Positions 25,728 to 40,060 of a DNA stretch of 64,000 nucleotides are shown piece by piece. Under the pieces are notes generated by a model. The model saw nothing but the letters and a program-made list of their open reading frames with translations. It ran no database searches and was not told the DNA's origin. Location of the stretch: positions 42,949,178 through 43,013,177 of the forward strand of contig OZ023206.1 of assembly GCA_963995525.1 (NCBI GenBank), read 5' to 3'. Within the stretch, counting starts at the first letter, position 1; each line of letters opens with the position of its first letter. A program made the translations under genes and the position numbers. The DNA comes from Escarpia spicata (lineage: Eukaryota; Annelida; Polychaeta; Sabellida; Siboglinidae).

Positions 25728-28332
25728 AATCTTCACGAAGGCTAGACTGATATCAAGCTACACACATAACTAGATTAACCACAAATGGGAACGCATGTTA
25801 CCGTTTTATCTCCGTCACGTAAGTTACAAGAACATATTACGTAAGTTATAGGTGTGAAAACTCATCCCCATTTGATGTTTTATCTTGTCTAAAGCAGCTG
25901 TACATTCAGTACTCACGAGACAAACATGTCCCATGTCAAAGTGTTCGAACAAAATTTATGCATATCACAGCATAACGGTATTTTAAGTGCACTTTTTTTG
26001 CGGACGGATCCTTAATGTGGTCTTACCCCAAATAGATGTTTTACATGTTACAAATCTTCACGAAGGCTAGACTGATATCAAGCTACACACATAACTAGAT
26101 TAACCACAAATGGGAATGCATGTTACCGTTTTATCTCCGTCACGTAAGTTACAAGAACATATTACGTAAGTTATAGGTGTGAAAACTCATCCCCATTTGA
26201 TGTTTTATCTTGTCTAAAGCAGCAGTACATTCAGTACTCACGAGACAAACATGTCCCATATCAAAGTGTTCGAACAAAATTTATGCATATCACAGCATAA
26301 CGGTATTTTAAGTGGACTTTTTTCGGCGGACGGATCCTTAATGTGGTCTTACCCCAAATAGATGTTTTGCATGTTACAAATCTTCACGAAGGCTAGACTG
26401 ATATCAAACTGCACACATAACTAGATTAACCACAAATGGGAAAACATGTTACCGTTTTATCTCCGTCACGTAAGTTACAAGAGCATATTACGTAAGTTAT
26501 AGGTGTGAAAACTCATCCCCATTTGATGTTTTATCTTGTCTAAAGCAGCAGTACATTCAGTACTCACGAGACAAACATATCCCATGTCAAAGTGTTCGAA
26601 CAAAATTTATGCATATCACAGCATAACGGTATTTTAAGTGCACTTTTTTGGCGGACGGATCCTTAATGTGGTCTTAACCCAAATAGATGTTTTGCATGTT
26701 ACAAATCTTCACGAAGGCTAGACTGATATCAAGCTACACACATAACTAGATTAACCACAATTGGGAATGCATGTTACCGTTTTATCTCCGTCACGTAAGT
26801 TACAAGAACATATTACGTAAGTTATAGGTGTGAAAACTCATCCCCATTTGATGTTTTATCTTGTCTAAAGCAGCAGTACATTCAGTACTCACGAGACAAA
26901 CATGTCCCATATCAAAGTGTTCGAACAAAATTTATGCATATCACAGCATAACGGTATTTTAAGTGGACTTTTTTCGGCGGACGGATCCTTAATGTGGTCT
27001 TACCCCAAATAGATGTTTTGCATGTTACAAATCTTCACGAAGGCTAGACTGATATCAAACTGCACACATAACTAGATTAACCACAAATGGGAATGCATGT
27101 TACCGTTTTATCTCCGTCACGTAAGTTACAAGAACATATTACGTAAGTTATAGGTGTGAAAACTCATCCCCATTTGATGTTTTATCTTGTCTAAAGCAGC
27201 AGTACATTCAGTACTCACGAGACAAACATATCCCATGTCAAAGTGTTCGAATAAAATTTATGCATATCACAGCATAACGGTATTTTAAGTGCACTTTTTT
27301 TGGCGGACGGATCCTTAATGTGGTCTTAACCCAAATAGATGTTTTGCATGTTACAAATCTTCACGAAGGCTAGACTGATATCAAGCTACACACATAACTA
27401 GATTAACCACAAATGGGAATGCATGTTACCGTTTTATCTCCGTCACGTAAGTTACAAGAACATATTACGTAAGTTATAGGTGTGAAAACTCATCCCCATT
27501 TGATGTTTTATCTTGTCTAAAGCAGCAGTACATTCAGTACTCACGAGACAAACATATCCCATGTCAAAGTGTTCGAACAAAATTTATGCATATCACAGCA
27601 TAACGGTATTTTAAGTGGACTTTTTTCGGCGGACGGATCCTTAATGTGGTCTTACCCCAAATATATGTTTTGCATGTTACAAATCTTCACGAAGGCTAGA
27701 CTGATATCAAGCTACACACATAACTAGATTAACCACAAATGGGAACGCATGTTACCGTTTTATCTCCGTCACGTAAGTTACAAGAACATATTACGTAAGT
27801 TATAGGTGTGAAAACTCATCCCCATTTGATGTTTTATCTTGTCTAAAGCAGCTGTACATTCAGTACTCACGAGACAAACATGTCCCATGTCAAAGTGTTC
27901 GAACAAAATTTATGCATATCACAGCATAACGGTATTTTAAGTGCACTTTTTTTGCGGACGGATCCTTAATGTGGTCTTACCCCAAATAGATGTTTTACAT
28001 GTTACAAATCTTCACGAAGGCTAGACTGATATCAAGCTACACACATAACTAGATTAACCACAAATGGGAATGCATGTTACCGTTTTATCTCCGTCACGTA
28101 AGTTACAAGAACATATTACGTAAGTTATAGGTGTGAAAACTCATCCCCATTTGATGTTTTATCTTGTCTAAAGCAGCAGTACATTCAGTACTCACGAGAC
28201 AAACATGTCCCATATCAAAGTGTTCGAACAAAATTTATGCATATCACAGCATAACGGTATTTTAAGTGGACTTTTTTCGGCGGACGGATCCTTAATGTGG
28301 TCTTACCCCAAATAGATGTTTTGCATGTTACA

Positions 28333-30286
28333 AATCTTCACGAAGGCTAGACTGATATCAAACTGCACACATAACTAGATTAACCACAAATGGGAATACA
28401 TGTTACCGTTTTATCTCCGTCACGTAAGTTACAAGAGCATATTACGTAAGTTATAGGTGTGAAAACTCATCCCCATTTGATGTTTTATCTTGTGTAAAGC
28501 AGCAGTACATTCAGTACTCACGAGACAAACATATCCCATGTCAAAGTGTTCGAACAAAATTTATGCATATCACAGCATAACGGTATTTTAAGTGCACTTT
28601 TTTTGGCGGACGGATCCTTAATGTGGTCTTAACCCAAATAGATGTTTTGCATGTTACAAATCTTCACGAAGGCTAGACTGATATCAAGCTACACACATAA
28701 CTAGATTAACCACAAATGGGAATGCATGTTACCGTTTTATCTCCGTCACGTAAGTTACAAGAACATATTACGTAAGTTATAGGTGTGAAAACTCATCCCC
28801 ATTTGATGTTTTATCTTGTGTAAAGCAGCAGTACATTCAGTACTCACGAGACAAACATATCCCATGTCAAAGTGTTCGAACAAAATTTATGCATATCACA
28901 GCATAACGGTATTTTAAGTGCACTTTTTTTGCGGACGGATCCTTAATGTGGTCTTACCCCAAATAGATGTTTTGCATGTTACAAATCTTCACGAAGGCTA
29001 GACTGATATCAAGCTACAAACATAACTAGATTAACCACAATTGGGAATGCATGTTACCGTTTTATCTCCGTCACGTAAGTTACAAGAACATATTACGTAA
29101 GTTATAGGTGTGAAAACACATCCCCATTTGATGTTTTATCTTGTCTAAAGCAGCAGTACATTCAGTACTCACGAGACAAACATGTCCCATATCAAAGTGT
29201 TCGAACAAAATTTATGCATATCACAGCATAACGGTATTTTAAGTGGACTTTTTTCGGCGGACGGATCCTTAATGTGGTCTTACCCCAAATAGATGTTTTG
29301 CATGTTACAAATCTTCACGAAGGCTAGACTAATATCAAACTGCACACATAACTAGATTAACCACAAATGGGAATGCATGTTACCGTTTTATCTCCGTCAC
29401 GTAAGTTACAAGAACATATTACGTAAGTTATAGGTGTGAAAACTCATCCCCATTTGATGTTTTATCTTGTGTAAAGCAGCAGTACATTCAGTACTCACGA
29501 GACAAACATATCCCATGTCAAAGTGTTCGAACAAAATTTATGCATATCACAGCATAACGGTATTTTAAGTGCACTTTTTTTGCGGACGGATCCTTAATGT
29601 GGTCTTACCCCAAATAGATGTTTTGCATGTTACAAATCTTCACGAAGGCTAGACTGATATCAAGCTACACACATAACTAGATTAACCACAATTGGGAATG
29701 CATGTTACCGTTTTATCTCCGTCACGTAAGTTACAAGAACATATTACGTAAGTTATAGGTGTGAAAACTCATCCCCATTTGATGTTTTATCTTGTCTAAA
29801 GCAGCAGTACATTCAGTACTCACGAGACAAACATGTCCCATATCAAAGTGTTCGAACAAAATTTATGCATATCACAGCATAACGGTATTTTAAGTGGACT
29901 TTTTTCGGCGGACGGATCCTTAATGTGGTCTTACCCCAAATAGATGTTTTGCATGTTACAAATCTTCACGAAGGCTAGACTAATATCAAACTGCACACAT
30001 AACTAGATTAACCACAAATGGGAATGCATGTTACCGTTTTATCTCCGTCACGTAAGTTACAAGAGCATATTACGTAAGTTATAGGTGTGAAAACTCATCC
30101 CCATTTGATGTTTTATCTTGTCTAAAGCAGCAGTACATTCAGTACTCACGAGACAAACATATCCCATGTCAAAGTGTTCGAACAAAATTTATGCATATCA
30201 CAGCATAACGGTATTTTAAGTGCACTTTTTTTGGCGGACGGATCCTTAATGTGGTCTTACCCTAAATAGATGTTTTACATGTTACA
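28333..30286. repeat. 6-monomer cassette, copy 3 (1954 bp)
   Basis: Same order as 5862-7815. The third monomer also has AAAACACATCC and a private CTACAAACAT. The last monomer ends with private CTTACCCTAAAT and TTTTACATG. It leads into an AAGAGCATATTACTTAAG monomer at 30287. Confidence 0.87.
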
Positions 30287-31263
30287 AATCTTCACGAAGG
30301 CTAGACTGATATCAAGCTACACACATAACTAGATTAACCACAAATGGGAATGCATGTTACCGTTTTATCTCCGTCACGTAAGTTACAAGAGCATATTACT
30401 TAAGTTATAGGTGTGAAAACTCATCCCCATTTGATGTTTTATCTTGTCTAAAGCAGCAGTACATTCAGTACTCACGAGACAAACATATCCCATGTCAAAG
30501 TGTTCGAAAAAAATTTATGCATATCACAGCATAACGGTATTTTAAGTGCACTTTTTTTGGCGGACGGATCCTTAATGTGGTCTTAACCCAAATATATGTT
30601 TTGCATGTTACAAATCTTCACGAAGGCTAGACTGATATCAAGCTACACACATAACTAGATTAACCACAAATGGGAACGCATGTTACCGTTTTATCTCCGT
30701 CACGTAAGTTACAAGAACATATTACGTAAGTTATAGGTGTGAAAACTCATCCCCATTTGATGTTTTATCTTGTCTAAAGCAGCTGTACATTCAGTACTCA
30801 CGAGACAAACATGTCCCATGTCAAAGTGTTCGAACAAAATTTATGCATATCACAGCATAACGGTATTTTAAGTGCACTTTTTTTGCGGACGGATCCTTAA
30901 TGTGGTCTTACCCCAAATAGATGTTTTACATGTTACAAATCTTCACGAAGGCTAGACTGATATCAAGCTACACACATAACTAGATTAACCACAAATGGGA
31001 ATGCATGTTACCGTTTTATCTCCGTCACGTAAGTTACAAGAACATATTACGTAAGTTATAGGTGTGAAAACTCATCCCCATTTGATGTTTTATCTTGTCT
31101 AAAGCAGCAGTACATTCAGTACTCACGAGACAAACATGTCCCATATCAAAGTGTTCGAACAAAATTTATGCATATCACAGCATAACGGTATTTTAAGTGG
31201 ACTTTTTTCGGCGGACGGATCCTTAATGTGGTCTTACCCCAAATAGATGTTTTGCATGTTACA

Positions 31264-32566
31264 AATCTTCACGAAGGCTAGACTGATATCAAACTGCACA
31301 CATAACTAGATTAACCACAAATGGGAATACATGTTACCGTTTTATCTCCGTCACGTAAGTTACAAGAGCATATTACGTAAGTTATAGGTGTGAAAACTCA
31401 TCCCCATTTGATGTTTTATCTTGTGTAAAGCAGCAGTACATTCAGTACTCACGAGACAAACATATCCCATGTCAAAGTGTTCGAACAAAATTTATGCATA
31501 TCACAGCATAACGGTATTTTAAGTGCACTTTTTTTGGCGGACGGATCCTTAATGTGGTCTTAACCCAAATAGATGTTTTGCATGTTACAAATCTTCACGA
31601 AGGCTAGACTGATATCAAGCTACACACATAACTAGATTAACCACAAATGGGAATGCATGTTACCGTTTTATCTCCGTCACGTAAGTTACAAGAACATATT
31701 ACGTAAGTTATAGGTGTGAAAACTCATCCCCATTTGATGTTTTATCTTGTGTAAAGCAGCAGTACATTCAGTACTCACGAGACAAACATATCCCATGTCA
31801 AAGTGTTCGAACAAAATTTATGCATATCACAGCATAACGGTATTTTAAGTGCACTTTTTTTGCGGACGGATCCTTAATGTGGTCTTACCCCAAATAGATG
31901 TTTTGCATGTTACAAATCTTCACGAAGGCTAGACTGATATCAAGCTACACACATAACTAGATTAACCACAATTGGGAATGCATGTTACCGTTTTATCTCC
32001 GTCACGTAAGTTACAAGAACATATTACGTAAGTTATAGGTGTGAAAACACATCCCCATTTGATGTTTTATCTTGTCTAAAGCAGCAGTACATTCAGTACT
32101 CACGAGACAAACATGTCCCATATCAAAGTGTTCGAACAAAATTTATGCATATCACAGCATAACGGTATTTTAAGTGGACTTTTTTCGGCGGACGGATCCT
32201 TAATGTGGTCTTACCCCAAATAGATGTTTTGCATGTTACAAATCTTCACGAAGGCTAGACTAATATCAAACTGCACACATAACTAGATTAACCACAAATG
32301 GGAATGCATGTTACCGTTTTATCTCCGTCACGTAAGTTACAAGAGCATATTACGTAAGTTATAGGTGTGAAAACTCATCCCCATTTGATGTTTTATCTTG
32401 TCTAAAGCAGCAGTACATTCAGTACTCACGAGACAAACATATCCCATGTCAAAGTGTTCGAACAAAATTTATGCATATCACAGCATAACGGTATTTTAAG
32501 TGCACTTTTTTTGGCGGACGGATCCTTAATGTGGTCTTACCCCAAATAGATGTTTTACATGTTACA
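31264..32566. repeat. Shortened cassette, 4 of 6 monomers (1303 bp)
   Basis: Contains the GGGAATACATG, TTGTGTAAAG, AATTGGG/AAAACACATCC and final ACTAATATC/AAGAGCATAT monomers. The internal ACTAATATC/TTGTGTAAAG and second AATTGGG monomers are missing compared with 28333-30286. The two missing units lie between similar neighbours, so a two-monomer deletion explains it. Confidence 0.82.
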
Positions 32567-34196
32567 AATCTTCACGAAGGCTAGACTGATATCAAGCTAC
32601 ACACATAACTAGATTAACCACAAATGGGAATGCATGTTACCGTTTTATCTCCGTCACGTAAGTTACAAGAGCATATTACTTAAGTTATAGGTGTGAAAAC
32701 TCATCCCCATTTGATGTTTTATCTTGTCTAAAGCAGCAGTACATTCAGTACTCACGAGACAAACATATCCCATGTCAAAGTGTTCGAAAAAAATTTATGC
32801 ATATCACAGCATAACGGTATTTTAAGTGCACTTTTTTTGGCGGACGGATCCTTAATGTGGTCTTAACCCAAATAGATGTTTTGCATGTTACAAATCTTCA
32901 CGAAGGCTAGACTGATATCAAGCTACACACATAACTAGATTAACCACAAATGGGAATGCATGTTACCGTTTTATCTCCGTCACGTAAGTTACAAGAACAT
33001 ATTACGTAAGTTATAGGTGTGAAAACTCATCCCCATTTGATGTTTTATCTTGTCTAAAGCAGCAGTACATTCAGTACTCACGAGACAAACATATCCCATG
33101 TCAAAGTGTTCGAACAAAATTTATGCATATCACAGCATAACGGTATTTTAAGTGCACTTTTTTTGGCGGACGGATCCTTAATGTGGTCTTACCCCAAATA
33201 GATGTTTTACATGTTACAAATCTTCACGAAGGCTAGACTGATATCAAGCTACACACATAACTAGATTAACCACAAATGGGAATGCATGTTACCGTTTTAT
33301 CTCCGTCACGTAAGTTACAAGAGCATATTACTTAAGTTATAGGTGTGAAAACTCATCCCCATTTGATGTTTTATCTTGTCTAAAGCAGCAGTACATTCAG
33401 TACTCACGAGACAAACATATCCCATGTCAAAGTGTTCGAAAAAAATTTATGCATATCACAGCATAACGGTATTTTAAGTGCACTTTTTTTGGCGGACGGA
33501 TCCTTAATGTGGTCTTAACCCAAATAGATGTTTTGCATGTTACAAATCTTCACGAAGGCTAGACTGATATCAAGCTACACACATAACTAGATTAACCACA
33601 ATTGGGAATGCATGTTACCGTTTTATCTCCGTCACGTAAGTTACAAGAACATATTACGTAAGTTATAGGTGTGAAAACTCATCCCCATTTGATGTTTTAT
33701 CTTGTCTAAAGCAGCAGTACATTCAGTACTCACGAGACAAACATATCCCATGTCAAAGTGTTCGAAAAAAATTTATGCATATCACAGCATAACGGTATTT
33801 TAAGTGCACTTTTTTTGGCGGACGGATCCTTAATGTGGTCTTAACCCAAATAGATGTTTTGCATGTTACAAATCTTCACGAAGGCTAGACTGATATCAAG
33901 CTACACACATAACTAGATTAACCACAATTGGGAATGCATGTTACCGTTTTATCTCCGTCACGTAAGTTACAAGAACATATTACGTAAGTTATAGGTGTGA
34001 AAACTCATCCCCATTTGATGTTTTATCTTGTCTAAAGCAGCAGTACATTCAGTACTCACGAGACAAACATGTCCCATATCAAAGTGTTCGAACTAAATTT
34101 ATGCATATCACAGCATAACGGTATTTTAAGTGGACTTTTTTCGGCGGACGGATCCTTAATGTGGTCTTACCCCAAATAGATGTTTTGCATGTTACA

Positions 34197-35498
34197 AATC
34201 TTCACGAAGGCTAGACTGATATCAAACTGCACACATAACTAGATTAACCACAAATGGGAATACATGTTACCGTTTTATCTCCGTCACGTAAGTTACAAGA
34301 GCATATTACGTAAGTTATAGGTGTGAAAACTCATCCCCATTTGATGTTTTATCTTGTGTAAAGCAGCAGTACATTCAGTACTCACGAGACAAACATATCC
34401 CATGTCAAAGTGTTCGAACAAAATTTATGCATATCACAGCATAACGGTATTTTAAGTGCACTTTTTTTGGCGGACGGATCCTTAATGTGGTCTTAACCCA
34501 AATAGATGTTTTGCATGTTACAAATCTTCACGAAGGCTAGACTGATATCAAGCTACACACATAACTAGATTAACCACAAATGGGAATGCATGTTACCGTT
34601 TTATCTCCGTCACGTAAGTTACAAGAACATATTACGTAAGTTATAGGTGTGAAAACTCATCCCCATTTGATGTTTTATCTTGTGTAAAGCAGCAGTACAT
34701 TCAGTACTCACGAGACAAACATATCCCATGTCAAAGTGTTCGAACAAAATTTATGCATATCACAGCATAACGGTATTTTAAGTGCACTTTTTTTGCGGAC
34801 GGATCCTTAATGTGGTCTTACCCCAAATAGATGTTTTGCATGTTACAAATCTTCACGAAGGCTAGACTGATATCAAGCTACACACATAACTAGATTAACC
34901 ACAATTGGGAATGCATGTTACCGTTTTATCTCCGTCACGTAAGTTACAAGAACATATTACGTAAGTTATAGGTGTGAAAACACATCCCCATTTGATGTTT
35001 TATCTTGTCTAAAGCAGCAGTACATTCAGTACTCACGAGACAAACATGTCCCATATCAAAGTGTTCGAACAAAATTTATGCATATCACAGCATAACGGTA
35101 TTTTAAGTGGACTTTTTTCGGCGGACGGATCCTTAATGTGGTCTTACCCCAAATAGATGTTTTGCATGTTACAAATCTTCACGAAGGCTAGACTAATATC
35201 AAACTGCACACATAACTAGATTAACCACAAATGGGAATGCATGTTACCGTTTTATCTCCGTCACGTAAGTTACAAGAACATATTACGTAAGTTATAGGTG
35301 TGAAAACTCATCCCCATTTGATGTTTTATCTTGTGTAAAGCAGCAGTACATTCAGTACTCACGAGACAAACATATCCCATGTCAAAGTGTTCGAACAAAA
35401 TTTATGCATATCACAGCATAACGGTATTTTAAGTGCACTTTTTTTGCGGACGGATCCTTAATGTGGTCTTACCCCAAATAGATGTTTTGCATGTTACA
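34197..35498. repeat. Shortened cassette, first 4 of 6 monomers (1302 bp)
   Basis: The first four monomers of the cassette, ending with ACTAATATC/TTGTGTAAAG. The next monomer (35499) is an AATTGGG type with ACATATCCC, GTTCGAAAAAAA and CTTAACCC. It differs from the usual fifth monomer, so the path changes here. Confidence 0.82.
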
Positions 35499-35824
35499 AA
35501 TCTTCACGAAGGCTAGACTGATATCAAGCTACACACATAACTAGATTAACCACAATTGGGAATGCATGTTACCGTTTTATCTCCGTCACGTAAGTTACAA
35601 GAACATATTACGTAAGTTATAGGTGTGAAAACTCATCCCCATTTGATGTTTTATCTTGTCTAAAGCAGCAGTACATTCAGTACTCACGAGACAAACATAT
35701 CCCATGTCAAAGTGTTCGAAAAAAATTTATGCATATCACAGCATAACGGTATTTTAAGTGCACTTTTTTTGGCGGACGGATCCTTAATGTGGTCTTAACC
35801 CAAATAGATGTTTTGCATGTTACA

Positions 35825-37128
35825 AATCTTCACGAAGGCTAGACTGATATCAAGCTACACACATAACTAGATTAACCACAAATGGGAATGCATGTTACCG
35901 TTTTATCTCCGTCACGTAAGTTACAAGAACATATTACGTAAGTTATAGGTGTGAAAACTCATCCCCATTTGATGTTTTATCTTGTCTAAAGCAGCAGTAC
36001 ATTCAGTACTCACGAGACAAACATATCCCATGTCAAAGTGTTCGAACAAAATTTATGCATATCACAGCATAACGGTATTTTAAGTGCACTTTTTTTGGCG
36101 GACGGATCCTTAATGTGGTCTTACCCCAAATAGATGTTTTACATGTTACAAATCTTCACGAAGGCTAGACTGATATCAAGCTACACACATAACTAGATTA
36201 ACCACAAATGGGAATGCATGTTACCGTTTTATCTCCGTCACGTAAGTTACAAGAGCATATTACTTAAGTTATAGGTGTGAAAACTCATCCCCATTTGATG
36301 TTTTATCTTGTCTAAAGCAGCAGTACATTCAGTACTCACGAGACAAACATATCCCATGTCAAAGTGTTCGAAAAAAATTTATGCATATCACAGCATAACG
36401 GTATTTTAAGTGCACTTTTTTTGGCGGACGGATCCTTAATGTGGTCTTAACCCAAATAGATGTTTTGCATGTTACAAATCTTCACGAAGGCTAGACTGAT
36501 ATCAAGCTACACACATAACTAGATTAACCACAAATGGGAATGCATGTTACCGTTTTATCTCCGTCACGTAAGTTACAAGAACATATTACGTAAGTTATAG
36601 GTGTGAAAACTCATCCCCATTTGATGTTTTATCTTGTCTAAAGCAGCAGTACATTCAGTACTCACGAGACAAACATATCCCATGTCAAAGTGTTCGAACA
36701 AAATTTATGCATATCACAGCATAACGGTATTTTAAGTGCACTTTTTTTGGCGGACGGATCCTTAATGTGGTCTTACCCCAAATAGATGTTTTACATGTTA
36801 CAAATCTTCACGAAGGCTAGACTGATATCAAGCTACACACATAACTAGATTAACCACAAATGGGAATGCATGTTACCGTTTTATCTCCGTCACGTAAGTT
36901 ACAAGAGCATATTACTTAAGTTATAGGTGTGAAAACTCATCCCCATTTGATGTTTTATCTTGTCTAAAGCAGCAGTACATTCAGTACTCACGAGACAAAC
37001 ATATCCCATGTCAAAGTGTTCGAAAAAAATTTATGCATATCACAGCATAACGGTATTTTAAGTGCACTTTTTTTGGCGGACGGATCCTTAATGTGGTCTT
37101 AACCCAAATAGATGTTTTGCATGTTACA
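35825..37128. repeat. Two-monomer loop, two copies of 652 bp
   Basis: The dimer consists of a plain monomer ending CTTACCCC/TTTTACATG and a monomer with AAGAGCATATTACTTAAG, GTTCGAAAAAAA and CTTAACCC. Copies start at 35825 and 36477 and the next unit starts at 37129, so both steps are exactly 652 bp. A related pair of ATTACTTAAG monomers at 32567 and 33219, also 652 bp apart, occurs in the preceding unit. Confidence 0.87.
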
Positions 37129-37454
37129 AATCTTCACGAAGGCTAGACTGATATCAAGCTACACACATAACTAGATTAACCACAATTGGGAATGCATGTT
37201 ACCGTTTTATCTCCGTCACGTAAGTTACAAGAACATATTACGTAAGTTATAGGTGTGAAAACTCATCCCCATTTGATGTTTTATCTTGTCTAAAGCAGCA
37301 GTACATTCAGTACTCACGAGACAAACATGTCCCATATCAAAGTGTTCGAACTAAATTTATGCATATCACAGCATAACGGTATTTTAAGTGGACTTTTTTC
37401 GGCGGACGGATCCTTAATGTGGTCTTACCCCAAATAGATGTTTTGCATGTTACA

Positions 37455-39408
37455 AATCTTCACGAAGGCTAGACTGATATCAAACTGCACACATAACTAG
37501 ATTAACCACAAATGGGAATACATGTTACCGTTTTATCTCCGTCACGTAAGTTACAAGAGCATATTACGTAAGTTATAGGTGTGAAAACTCATCCCCATTT
37601 GATGTTTTATCTTGTGTAAAGCAGCAGTACATTCAGTACTCACGAGACAAACATATCCCATGTCAAAGTGTTCGAACAAAATTTATGCATATCACAGCAT
37701 AACGGTATTTTAAGTGCACTTTTTTTGGCGGACGGATCCTTAATGTGGTCTTAACCCAAATAGATGTTTTGCATGTTACAAATCTTCACGAAGGCTAGAC
37801 TGATATCAAGCTACACACATAACTAGATTAACCACAAATGGGAATGCATGTTACCGTTTTATCTCCGTCACGTAAGTTACAAGAACATATTACGTAAGTT
37901 ATAGGTGTGAAAACTCATCCCCATTTGATGTTTTATCTTGTGTAAAGCAGCAGTACATTCAGTACTCACGAGACAAACATATCCCATGTCAAAGTGTTCG
38001 AACAAAATGTATGCATATCACAGCATAACGGTATTTTAAGTGCACTTTTTTTGCGGACGGATCCTTAATGTGGTCTTACCCCAAATAGATGTTTTGCATG
38101 TTACAAATCTTCACGAAGGCTAGACTGATATCAAGCTACACACATAACTAGATTAACCACAATTGGGAATGCATGTTACCGTTTTATCTCCGTCACGTAA
38201 GTTACAAGAACATATTACGTAAGTTATAGGTGTGAAAACACATCCCCATTTGATGTTTTATCTTGTCTAAAGCAGCAGTACATTCAGTACTCACGAGACA
38301 AACATGTCCCATATCAAAGTGTTCGAACAAAATTTATGCATATCACAGCATAACGGTATTTTAAGTGGACTTTTTTCGGCGGACGGATCCTTAATGTGGT
38401 CTTACCCCAAATAGATGTTTTGCATGTTACAAATCTTCACGAAGGCTAGACTAATATCAAACTGCACACATAACTAGATTAACCACAAATGGGAATGCAT
38501 GTTACCGTTTTATCTCCGTCACGTAAGTTACAAGAACATATTACGTAAGTTATAGGTGTGAAAACTCATCCCCATTTGATGTTTTATCTTGTGTAAAGCA
38601 GCAGTACATTCAGTACTCACGAGACAAACATATCCCATGTCAAAGTGTTCGAACAAAATTTATGCATATCACAGCATAACGGTATTTTAAGTGCACTTTT
38701 TTTGCGGACGGATCCTTAATGTGGTCTTACCCCAAATAGATGTTTTGCATGTTACAAATCTTCACGAAGGCTAGACTGATATCAAGCTACACACATAACT
38801 AGATTAACCACAATTGGGAATGCATGTTACCGTTTTATCTCCGTCACGTAAGTTACAAGAACATATTACGTAAGTTATAGGTGTGAAAACTCATCCCCAT
38901 TTGATGTTTTATCTTGTCTAAAGCAGCAGTACATTCAGTACTCACGAGACAAACATGTCCCATATCAAAGTGTTCGAACAAAATTTATGCATATCACAGC
39001 ATAACGGTATTTTAAGTGGACTTTTTTCGGCGGACGGATCCTTAATGTGGTCTTACCCCAAATAGATGTTTTGCATGTTACAAATCTTCACGAAGGCTAG
39101 ACTAATATCAAACTGCACACATAACTAGATTAACCACAAATGGGAATGCATGTTACCGTTTTATCTCCGTCACGTAAGTTACAAGAGCATATTACGTAAG
39201 TTATAGGTGTGAAAACTCATCCCCATTTGATGTTTTATCTTGTCTAAAGCAGCAGTACATTCAGTACTCACGAGACAAACATATCCCATGTCAAAGTGTT
39301 CGAACAAAATTTATGCATATCACAGCATAACGGTATTTTAAGTGCACTTTTTTTGGCGGACGGATCCTTAATGTGGTCTTACCCCAAATAGATGTTTTAC
39401 ATGTTACA
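37455..39408. repeat. 6-monomer cassette, copy 4 (1954 bp)
   Basis: Full six-monomer order with AAAACACATCC in the third monomer. The second monomer has AAAATGTATG, shared with the cassette at 40061 and absent at 28333, so copies 4 and 5 are the closest pair. It ends with CTTACCCC and TTTTACATG. Confidence 0.87.
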
Positions 39409-39734
39409 AATCTTCACGAAGGCTAGACTGATATCAAGCTACACACATAACTAGATTAACCACAAATGGGAATGCATGTTACCGTTTTATCTCCGTCACG
39501 TAAGTTACAAGAACATATTACGTAAGTTATAGGTGTTAAAACTCATCCCCATTTGATGTTTTATCTTGCCTAAAGCAGCAGTACATTCAGTACTCACGAG
39601 ACAAACATGTCCCATGTCAAAGTGTTCGAACAAAATATATGCATATCACAGCATAACGGTATTTTAAGTGCACTTTTTTCGGCGGACGGATCCTTAATGT
39701 GTTCTTACCCCAAATATATGTTTTGCATGTTACA
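39409..39734. repeat. Divergent monomer with several private changes
   Basis: This copy has more private differences than its neighbours: GGTGTTAAAAC, TCTTGCCTAAAG, CAAAATATATG, a GTGCACTTTTTTCGGCGG tract combining two standard forms, and AATGTGTTCTTAC. The monomer after it (39735-40060) also has private ACACAAAACT and CACATATGGG. They sit between two full cassettes where other units have ATTACTTAAG monomers. Confidence 0.78.
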
Positions 39735-40060
39735 AATCTTCACGAAGGCTAGACTGATATCAAGCTACACACAAAACTAGATTAACCACATATGGGAATG
39801 CATGTTACCGTTTTATCTCCGTCACGTAAGTTACAAGAACATATTACGTAAGTTATAGGTGTGAAAACTCATCCCCATTTGATGTTTTATCTTGTCTAAA
39901 GCAGCAGTACATTCAGTACTCACGAGACAAACATGTCCCATATCAAAGTGTTCGAACTAAATTTATGCATATCACAGCATAACGGTATTTTAAGTGGACT
40001 TTTTTCGGCGGACGGATCCTTAATGTGGTCTTACCCCAAATAGATGTTTTGCATGTTACA

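Larger units (their letters stand above)
18238..28332. repeat. Higher-order block D, 31 monomers
   Basis: The block is dominated by the plain, GGGAACG/CCATTTTATG, CACATATAAC and CTCAGTC cassette at 18564, 20192, 23122 (shortened) and 24425. The CCATTTTATG marker lies at 19031, 20659, 23589 and 24892, so steps are 1628, 2930 and 1303 bp. The last third (25728-28332) runs through CAGCTGTA, GAATAAAA and GGGAAAACATG monomers and then joins block E. Confidence 0.85.
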
